NCBI GenBank assembly: GCA_003550325.1 | Contig: QKWP01000101.1 | Coordinates: forward strand, 33,685-97,684 | Direction of reading: 5' to 3' | Length of the DNA stretch: 64,000 nucleotides | Origin: Gigaspora rosea | Lineage: Eukaryota; Glomeromycota; Glomeromycetes; Diversisporales; Gigasporaceae | Shown here: positions 56,045-64,000 of the stretch, piece after piece | Position numbering within the stretch: the first letter of the stretch is position 1 | Layout of the letters: each line of letters begins with the position of its first letter | The notes under the pieces: model-generated | Database searches by the model: none | What the model saw: only the letters and a program-made list of their open reading frames with translations | What the model was told of the DNA's origin: nothing | Made by a program: the position numbers and the translations under genes

Positions 56045-56843
56045 ATGTATCGTGATATTGAAAAATTAAAAGAACTTTTTAAGCCAATAATTAATAATAC
56101 GAACTAAATATCGAAGATGAGAAAGCTGCATTTGATGATGATGACGATGAATAGATTTATCAGGATCTTTTCATTAAGTAAATGAAAGAAAAATTTATAT
56201 AACACTTTGCTATTATTATTTTGATCCAACACCTCAAGAATTAATATCTGTCTTATTTGATCCTAGACCTAAATCTTTGGACTTTGTTAATATAACAACT
56301 AAGTTAATAGTGAAGATATTCTTAAGGATTTATATGATAAAGAAAATTACTAAGAAATGAACAAGTTTTAAAGTACAATTTTGTGATTTAGAAATTAACA
56401 TGTTTTATTTTCTTTAGCCTTGTTTTATAAATTTTTGATAAATATAGAGAATATGACGTTAAAGGCCTATATTTAGAGGACTAAGCGGATTATTGTACAA
56501 TTGGAAATGATTTATTATATACACCCTGCTTACTAAAGTCTTTGGAAAAGGATGATTTACAAGTAACGGACAATATTTCGATGTATCAGAAATCAATTGG
56601 CGAAAAGATCCTTTGGCTTGGTGGGATTTGCATTCAAAGAAATTTCCAATTTTATCTAAATTGGCAAAAATATACCTGGCGATTCCTGCAACCTCAACTC
56701 CCAGTGAGCGTTTGTTTAGTGATGCCGGCAACTTATTAACATTGAAAAAGACTCGAATTACGCCTGAACTATTTAAGAGGATTATATTTTTGAAAAGAAA
56801 TATCGATAAATATCAAATATTCATTCTCATGAATAGGAATTAG

Positions 56844-57170
56844 TTATATAAGATGTGCACGGATTTACTTTAATACCGATATATTAATATTATTTTCGTT
56901 GTATTAATATAATAAATAGAATTTTCTTTGCTTATAAAAATGTAATAATTATATGTTATGAACTTGCTTCATAATAAATGCAATAAATATATGTATTACG
57001 AATTTTCTTGTGGTAATTATTACATTGTCGGATAAAAAAGATATCCGTTAAATAGATACGGATTTAGTATCCTATCTGATCTTGGATACCTTTTCAAGGG
57101 TTAAATTGAATCATATAGGATTCGGATATTCGGATCGCATCATTACCCTGATCCGTATGTGAATAAGCAG
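56844..57170. other. 3' side of the hAT relic
   Basis: GGATATTCGGATCGCATCATTA near 57126 looks like a hAT terminal repeat (reverse GATGCGATCCGAATATCC). It could be the right end of the decayed transposon. A matching left end was not found. Confidence 0.4.
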
Positions 57171-57689
57171 TGTTACGATCGATGGAATTGGTCCGGTTTA
57201 GTTCGATCGTGAACAAATTATGATTAAGGTTAAATGGTTAAAACGATAAACTAACACACATAATTACGGGTATAAGGGTTTTCTTTATTAATATGAATCA
57301 ATACATCGGGTTATAACAATTATACTCAGTACTATCTACAACAGTTAACTACCTTTTCACTATCCATAAGCTAAAACTAAACCCTTATATACATTTAATT
57401 CGTATGGGAGCTTTAATCACTCGTTTGGAGATTCAATCATTCGTTTGGAGATTTGATCACCCGTTTGGAGACTTGATCACCTGTTTGGAGACTTGATCAT
57501 CCCGTTTGGAGACTTGATCATCCGTTTGGAGACTTGGTCACCCGTTTGGAGACTTGATCACCCATTTGGAAATCTAATCACTCGTTTGGAAATCCAATCA
57601 CCCGACTATGCAACAAACTAAGCCAAAATAAGAATTATATAACCATTAAAATAATGATGATAATAAAAAAATTAAAAGTGAGCATAACA
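57171..57689. mobile_element. Possible solo LTR containing a 20-bp tandem array
   Basis: The stretch begins TGTTACGATCG and ends GCATAACA, giving short TGTTA/TAACA inverted ends, with GCAG and GCTG outside. About 519 bp. Orientation is uncertain; an AATAAAGAAAACCC motif on the minus strand would suit a minus-strand poly(A) signal. Confidence 0.5.
57406..57604 (+). repeat. Tandem array of CCCGTTTGGAGACTTGATCA, about 10 copies
   Basis: Units of 20-21 bp with few differences; the outer copies are more degenerate (CTCGTTTGGAGATTCAATCA). It lies within the putative LTR. Confidence 0.9.
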
Positions 57690-57738
57690 GCTGAAACGAA
57701 ATTTCTGCCAATCCACAAAGGATCAGGATATTATTACT

Positions 57739-59736
57739 AATTGAGTGGTTAATGCGTTAATCGAAGAATGAGTTGTTAAAAATTCATTCGTGAAATTCGT
57801 GAAATTCGTGAAATGCAGTTTTTAATTTTAGCCAATCAGAGAAACTCTAAAAAAAAGCCTCCAGATTTTATTCATCGAAATTTTGTTTATATTTGACTAA
57901 TTAAAATTTAACCTTCTATCCATTGAGATACTTGGGTAAACCTTTAGTCAGTCAATAGGTTAAACTTCTATTGCCAGTACTATATCATGATATCATGCTA
58001 TTCATGTGATGAGATTTTGTTATAAAATATTAAGCACTGATTATTGGAAAATTTCTTAAAAGAAAAATTAAATACATCATCTCATACAACTTGCAGGAAA
58101 TAAAATCGTCATATTGCGTGAAGCATAATACTTGCAAATTACCCAACAACGGTTTTACTTATAAAAATTAACTATAATTAGTTATGTAATTCTTCTATCG
58201 GTATTTTCTTTTTTGTTTCACAATTTTGACACCCAAATTATGCAAAAGGACATTCACAAAAGGAAATTTTATTTCGGTAAAAGAACGTTCGATTTGTATA
58301 AAAGGACGTTCAATTTCGTACAAAATGGTATTTAATTTGTACAAATGATATTTAACTGAATGGTGTTAAAAGGGATAAGTACTATAAAAAATCTTAAAAA
58401 AAAATTTTTTTTTATCTTCTTCTTTTTGATTAACATTACATCTTGAGGATGAAAAGTATTTTCAATCTATTCTTTACTGTGCTTTGTAAAAATCGGACTC
58501 TCTGAATATCTTTTACTGTGTAACTGTTTCACTTTTATATATTTATAGATATATTGTATAATACTAAATGATTATGGTACGATTTTCCAAAAACCATTTT
58601 TCCGTAATAACCAAATCGGCCGGGATTATAGCTAATACAGTTAACTCGTCGATAAGATGTCTTTCGGGAAAATGACTTTTAGGGACCTGAATTACAATGA
58701 TTTTAACTTGTTGAAAATCAAGATATGCACACGTACTATATGTAAGTTTACTATTAATAAAGTCACTAACATAAAAATAAAAAATTCGATCAACTCTGAT
58801 TGACTTAACAGCAAATCATTTGTTTGACATTAGATTAACATTATTTATTTGGCACGATTATGGTACGATTTTCCGAAATCAACTTTTCGAAAGAAGGGTG
58901 GCATTATAGATAATGCCAGCTAATTTTGTCTATATGATGTCTTTCAGGAAAATTGCTCTTGGGACTTGAGTTACATTGCTTTTATATAAAATTGCACCTT
59001 TTTTACGACGAAATGTTCTAACAATTCAAACAATCATCATTCATCATATATTAAAAGATTTTTTTCTCACAAAAATTATCCAAAATGAAAGTATCACTCA
59101 ACATTTTTCTTATCGTTATTATCTGCATCCTGACTTTAAAATCCTCAACGGCCAATGGCTACATTGTCAGAGGATGTAATGAAATATGTGTGGACCGCAC
59201 GGGCGAATCATGCTGTGGTGCCGGTCACAAAAATTGAACGTTGGTAGAATTCAACTTAAAAAATAGGTGTTTCGTTCCTGTGAATTCAGGACTCTATGAT
59301 GAACTTAGCATCAATATCCATGCCATTATTTCCTTTTGACTATTTATCACATCATCTTAGAAAACTTTTCAATATAATTTATTACATACAGTTTTAATTG
59401 CAAATTTTATTCAATTTGACTGAACGAATATTAAATTGCTATGAAGAAAGTTTCTTTATACTTTATTACTATTTATAATCGTTGGATTTGAATTTCACTA
59501 GTATCTGTTTTTGATTACTATAAGAATTTATAAAATTTTTTTATCTTAAATTTTAAAACTAAAATTAGACTTTAGGTTTAGGATTAAGGTTAAAATTAAG
59601 GCTAGATGTTGTTTTTCTACTGTACTGTAGTGTTTGGATCATTAAATACTAAAACCGTTTTTGAGAACTAGCATACCTGGTGTATTTCATTCTGGTGAAC
59701 ATTAAAATTGTCTTTTAATTTTTTATTATCTTACTA
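57739..59736 (+). repeat. Peptide-gene block, copy 3
   Basis: Closest to block 2, sharing its left extension; the AATTCGTGAAATTCGTGAA microrepeat is private to this copy. Homology stops abruptly at about 59733, where blocks 1 and 2 continue with TATATAAGAAAATTT but block 3 switches to CTAGATATTGGACCCGTC. The downstream hairpin is therefore missing. Confidence 0.9.
59085..59237 (+). CDS. Small secreted cysteine-containing peptide, copy 3 (50 aa)
   Basis: Same length and cysteine layout as copy 2 (Cys31, Cys35, Cys43-Cys44, G-A-G-H-K-N end). The first 74 nt are identical to copy 2. In the mature part six residues differ, none of them cysteine. The TATA box TTTTATATAAAA lies at about 58978-58990. 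Intact, with no intron. Confidence 0.82.
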   Translation: MKVSLNIFLIVIICILTLKSSTANGYIVRGCNEICVDRTGESCCGAGHKN

Positions 59737-59819
59737 GATATTGGACCCGTCATTAAATAACGGGCTTTTTATTATTACTTTGCAATAACAAAATAATTTT
59801 CTATTTCTATTTCATATTA

Positions 59820-60290
59820 AACTATTGTTACATATTGTCACATTATTAAATTTTATGCTACAAATTTATTGCGTATTACATCATATTAATTATATTAATT
59901 CATATAAAAAGGAAAAAAATAAATAATTAAATCTTTTTCATTATTAATTTCTTAATAAGGAACGATACAACTTTCTCGCTCGTGAATCTTTGATCAAATC
60001 TTAAAAACGTTTATTAGTCAAAGGAAAAAAAAGTTCTTTAATGGATCGAAATAAATATAATTAATGTTAAGCTTCACTTAAAATCCAAGCGATTCACACA
60101 ACCAAATTTTAAATATTGGATAACTCATAATTTGAAAATTCTTTATTTTGGAGTAATTAAAAAACTTCAAACAAATAAGCTGATTGAAAATAGCCTAGGA
60201 ATGTAAGCTTATTTTATCATAAGATAATTTCTGCTGTGCACCAAGTAACGAAGCATGCTAGTCAAGACACAAACCTGGTGAAAATTTTTG
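59820..60290 (+). repeat. Dispersed repeat H, copy 2
   Basis: Related to 4390-4860, same orientation; see that entry. It begins soon after the point where block 3 is cut off. Confidence 0.5.
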
Positions 60291-60910
60291 CCTATGTTTT
60301 TTAAGTGTAATAAAATTTTAACATACAATTAAAAAGATGTATGTTGTATTGTTTTTTTCTTGCAAATAGTAGTTGATGACACCATTCATGAATAATACAT
60401 GATAGAGTGTTTTAAAAACACATTAACTCTGAAATTATTGAAATCGTCAATTCGGTGTTAATTCAAGTGAAATTGACTTTATACTTTGCAAGAAAAAGAG
60501 TAGTGGCAGCCTCAATAGAAGTAATTACTATGCACACGACGATGTGAATGCGTTCTACATGGTAATGTAAAAATTGTTAAAATGCTTTAATCATGCGAAT
60601 TTTTTACAGTTGTGCATTTTTTTTTATTAATTAAGCAATTTTTTTTAATTTAAATTTATAAAGCAGGCTTTTTTAATATAACTGTAATTTATGCAAATTT
60701 ATGTTATATATTTCTTTACATGAAATTTTATGTATTTTTTTTATCACTTTTTATTTATGCAAATGAGCGTTTACAATATAATTAACATTATTAATGATAG
60801 TATAATTGTTATCACTTGGCCATATCATTTCATCTTTTTTAATTTTCACCGATTGAGAAATAAAGTACGTACGTACGTACTGTACATCATTTCAAAATTT
60901 AAGAATGATT
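60291..60910. other. Gene-free stretch
   Basis: AT-rich; a short ACGTACGTACGTACTGTAC tract is at about 60868. No coding frame is supported. Confidence 0.4.
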
Positions 60911-61018
60911 TTTATTATTGTTCGTCTCGTCATGTGCCCCTTCCTCGCACACAACAGTCGTGACCAACCTTTCTACCTACAGTCACGTCCTTCTATGCAA
61001 CGACGTAGTACAGTATGG
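60911..61018 (-). repeat. Gene-tail repeat, copy 1
   Basis: This is nearly identical to 62400-62508. On the minus strand, next to TCATGTGCCCC, it encodes G-H-D-C-C-V-R-G-R-G-T and a stop. It aligns codon for codon with the end of the gene at 25362-25709. Upstream coding similarity fades quickly, so only the tail is kept. Confidence 0.6.
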
Positions 61019-62090
61019 GAGTGGGGTCGCGGAACAAGCCGCAGGACGTCACGTGAGTAGACCTTTTCGAGCATCGTACTAGAGTTTAGACCCGGGTTGT
61101 AGTAAACCGGGTCGCCCGTGTCAAAACGGTTCACCCGGGTCAAGATTTTACAACCCGGGTCAAAATCAGGTTTAAGATCATAGAAGGGCATTCGTACGAT
61201 TAGTTAAGTTTTATAGGTATATCCATGATGTCCGTGATAATTTTACACTGATAATAAGTAGCTGCGCAACGTAGTTGCGCAAAACCAGGAACGGGGAAGT
61301 CAGTATGTTAAGATGCCGGATATTATGTACAGATAGAATTATCTAACATATTTTTTCTAAAAGCCCATTAGATTTTGTTTATATAACTATTGTAACCATC
61401 CGGATATACTAGTTGGCTGTTTACGGTAGTCAAATTTTGATTTGCAATCGGGTTAAGGCGTATATGTTCAGTGTCAATTTCATATTTTTATATTTATAAA
61501 ATTAATATATATGCAAGTTACGTGAGGTCACGAATTATTTGGATCCGAGTCAGGATATCACTTAATTTGTCTGATTATTTATGCAATCAATTTAATAGTT
61601 AGTTTATGAAACAATGTAGAGATAAGGTATTAATTTTAAGGTAATGTAATGCGAGAACAATAATAATAGTTTTTAAGGGACAATGAGATGTTAAAGTGTA
61701 ACAATTAACAAATGCAACATCAATAAATTATTTTGTAGTGATGAATAAGATTAATCCGAGTATAACGGTAAGAGTAATGAAGTTTTATAACGTAGCTTCG
61801 TCATAAAGGCTTTGAAAAATCGATTACGCTAAAATAATTGAGAAAATAGAGCTATTTGCTTTAGACATCCGAAAGCCCACAAGACATTTTTTTACTATTA
61901 ATTAAATATAAATAACCCCGTCACTATCTGATTACTATTCTGATCATAAGATCTTAAAAATTAATACTTATATGGTACCGCATATAGTTTTTATTTTGCA
62001 TAGTTGACCGAACACTCCAATTTTTCATACGCATGGTAATTATTATTGGCATCACACTTTGACTTGTGATCTGTTCACCCAATAATCCAC
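61019..62090. other. Gene-free stretch with ACCCGGGT motifs
   Basis: Around 61080-61170 ACCCGGGT occurs several times in both orientations. It belongs to a motif family also seen near 62130-62215 and 39490. The rest is unremarkable. Confidence 0.4.
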
Positions 62091-62227
62091 AGTTTGAAGA
62101 GGTTCACTTCTCTCAACTCCAGGACCCTTATATGCAACCCGTTTTCACCCGGGTCACCCGATTTCAAATCACACGGGTGACCCGGGTGACAATTTTGCAT
62201 CCGGGTCTAACCTCTAAGCTGAACACC

Positions 62228-62508
62228 ATGTCAAGCAGAAAACTCAAAGAACAAAGAGATCGATGCAGATCATCAGGTTACTCAAATACCATTCCGTCCA
62301 TGATCTGCTGTCACATAGAAATCTGGTGATCTGCTGTCACCCAGAAATCCGGTGACTTGCAATAATGTCCCGCCTTGTGACTTCGTTCACAAGCGGGTCA
62401 TTATTATTGCTCATCTCGTCATGTGCCCCTTCCTCGCACACAATAGTCGTGACCAACCTTTCTACCTACAGTCACGTCCTTTTATGCAACAATGTAGTAC
62501 AGTATAGG
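62228..62508 (+). repeat. Dispersed repeat K, copy 2, joined to gene-tail repeat, copy 2
   Basis: 62228-62401 is related to 19628-19785 but has an extra ~30 bp (GTGATCTGCTGTCAC duplicated). 62400-62508 repeats 60911-61018 with a few changes. Confidence 0.7.
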
Positions 62509-63570
62509 ATTGTTGTCAAGGATCGTACAAGCTTGGTATAAGAAACATACCCATACCTGTATACTACTACTTCCTTTTTTTTTTTTACAACCGTACTTAC
62601 GTGCGGTGTGGGGTGTAAGCACCTGCTCTACTGTACACCTTCACATACAATCATAGACATAAGGAAGTATACCTTTATACCACTACCTTTTAAATCAACC
62701 AACTCCTGTTACGTCCTGTAACATCTCAACTCTTCTGTGATCCTCTACCTTAACTTGGGAGGAGTGTGTAATGTACACACCCGCTCAGTCTATGCACATA
62801 CAAAACCTACTCGTACTACACACTCACAAACATGCGCGTTTGTAATGCCTTATCTAACCCCTATACGAACATGCGCGTTCATTTTTTTTTAACAATATCT
62901 ACATCTGTGTTATATACCATTAATTTCCTTAATTTTGAAAGCAGTGGGGTGTACCCACCTGCCTCAAACTACACACTTACAAACATGCACGTTTGTAATG
63001 CCTTATCTAACCCTAATGTTGTTAGCTGAAATTGATTTATGCTTGTAGAAATATTTCGACATTTGATATTTAGGCTGCCGAAATGTCTAAATATTGGCGA
63101 AATCCTAAATTATGCTGAAATGTCTAAATAATGTCAAAATGTCTAAATTAAGAATATATATGAAAAATATATAGGAGTTAGAGATGTTAATCAGTCCAAC
63201 TAAAACCACTAGTTCTGCGGTCCTCCTTAGAACTGTCTTTTTATGGGACAGACCAAAAAGACAATCGGTCCGAATATAGCTTTAAATTATTGTAACGAAC
63301 ATATGTAGCCTAATTTTTTGTGATATACAAGATTAATTTTTAGAGGCTTAGACAACAATAAAAAATTTAAATATTTTAAATCGGAATTTAATGTTTATTT
63401 TATATTTTGCGAATTATTAATTTGTCTTTGCTTTTAAACTAAATATTAAATATTTTTGGATAAATGACAAATTAGTATTAGCATTAGCAATAAAGGTTAG
63501 TTATTTTGGTTTTGCTATTACTCGATTTGGTAAATGCTGGCTCTATCTCCTGCCCACTATCTCTAGTCAG
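62509..63570. other. Repeat-derived, no gene
   Basis: A ~43-bp segment with ACAAACATGCGCGTTTGTAA and TGCCTTATCTAACCC occurs at about 62819 and 62973 in the same order, with a shorter GAACATGCGCGTTC piece between. GGGGTGTAAGCACCTGC and GGGGTGTACCCACCTGC motifs also recur. It is probably an old composite element. Confidence 0.45.
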
Positions 63571-63575
63571 TTGTT

Positions 63576-63970
63576 GGGCTCCGTAGCTGCAGTGGCAGTG
63601 CAAGTCCTATTAGTGCATAGTTTGGCTCTGTGACTGCAGTAGCAGCACATGGACCTTAATAGTGGATAGTTAGGCACGCAGCTGCAAGGACCTTATTAGT
63701 AGATAGTTAGGCTCCACTGCTGTAGTGGCAGTGCAAGGACCTTATTAGTAGATGTTTAGGCTCCGCAATTGCAGTAGCAGTGCAAGGGCCTTATTAATAG
63801 ATAATTAGACACCGCGGTTACAGTGGCAGTGCAAGGATCTTATTAATAGATAGTTAGGCTCCACAGCGCTGTACAAGACCTTAATAGTGGATAGTTAAGC
63901 TCCATAGCTGCAGTAGCAGTGCAAGGACCTTTATTAGTAGTTAGTTAGGCTCCGCGACTGCAGGGACCTG
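63576..63970 (+). repeat. Minisatellite of ~53-bp units, about 8 copies
   Basis: The units contain GGCTCCGxAGCTGCAGTAGC, then AGTGCAAGGACCTTATTAGT, then AGATAGTTA. Unit length varies through small deletions. Three older units are at 17165-17305. Confidence 0.85.
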
Positions 63971-64000
63971 TAGATATCTTTCTTATGCTTGTGTTTTCAT

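Larger units (their letters stand above)
52905..56843 (+). pseudogene. hAT transposase, decayed and fragmented
   Basis: Coding pieces in the order of a BED/hAT transposase are spread over 3.9 kb. They are VPLTMDLWMAKNH and FLGVTC (about 52930-52995), ALNIKKSVAKLDEV with HTLQLVIRKE (54225-54330), ADFNTQWNSSYLAW (54540-54580), LLEQKWGLLKDLLQAFEDDT followed by YLGGSYYSTHG (55840-55935), MYRDIEKLKELFKP (56046-56085) and HYFDPTPQELISVLFDPRPK (56205-56280). The C-terminal dimerisation domain comes last: WWDLHSKKFPILSKLAKIYL, then IPATSTPSERLFSDAGNLLT and LFKRIIFLKRN (56610-56810). Many stops and frameshifts exist. Three later insertions interrupt it: 53456-54134, 54640-55788 and 55937-56044. It may once have supplied transposase to hAT MITEs such as those at 9.6, 21.3, 30.2 and 47.0 kb, though matching ends were not found. 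Confidence 0.85.

Overview
The window is about 72-75% A+T by eye and looks like nuclear DNA of a repeat-rich fungus. The best guess is an arbuscular mycorrhizal fungus (Glomeromycotina, Rhizophagus-like). This is inferred from the AT bias, many short GT-AG introns (about 65-120 nt), a kelch plus coiled-coil gene, CGTACGTA tracts, and piggyBac, hAT and Ty3-type remnants. No rRNA, standard tRNA gene, CRISPR array or bacterial operon is visible. Most of the DNA is mobile-element debris. Only one ordinary gene (an aldo/keto reductase) and one small peptide family look intact.

Layout. 0-6 kb: a solo LTR (977-2138), a broken Ty3-type integrase (2440-3640) with a possible 3' LTR, and an eight-copy ~100-bp tandem array. 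6-9.3 kb: a 220-bp MITE, then a complete 13-exon aldo/keto reductase gene on the minus strand (6990-9312, 381 codons). 9.3-13 kb: CGTACGTA tracts, a deleted hAT element with an 8-bp target duplication, and a second copy of the LTR lying inside Helitron-like coding debris. 13-19 kb: a long tRNA-derived SINE, nested Mutator-like MITEs, a 785-bp inverted-repeat element and a 460-bp palindrome. 19.9-24.4 kb: a Tea1-like kelch/coiled-coil pseudogene broken by stops, a frameshift and a hAT MITE in an exon. 25.3-31.3 kb: two exons of an unknown gene, an element carrying palindromic tandem repeats, a SINE tail, and hAT and MITE copies. 31.7-37.7 kb: a degenerate minus-strand gene with a C-terminal RING finger, split by a 3.6-kb piggyBac element. 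38-49 kb: MITEs and two of three copies of a ~2-2.4-kb block. 49-57.7 kb: TA-flanked elements, a decayed hAT transposase carrying three further insertions, and an LTR with a 20-bp array. 57.7-64 kb: the third block, old repeats, and a ~53-bp minisatellite.

The most interesting signal is the block present three times in the same orientation (39.9-42.0, 44.4-46.8 and 57.7-59.7 kb). Each copy carries a 50-59-residue secreted peptide gene: a hydrophobic signal sequence followed by a short mature part with a CC-G-x-GHK ending. The signal and about 1.1 kb of upstream DNA are strongly conserved. Between the two closest copies all nucleotide changes in the gene fall in the mature part. I do not recognise this family. 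It behaves like a diversifying effector, pheromone or antimicrobial peptide family spread by segmental or mobile duplication.
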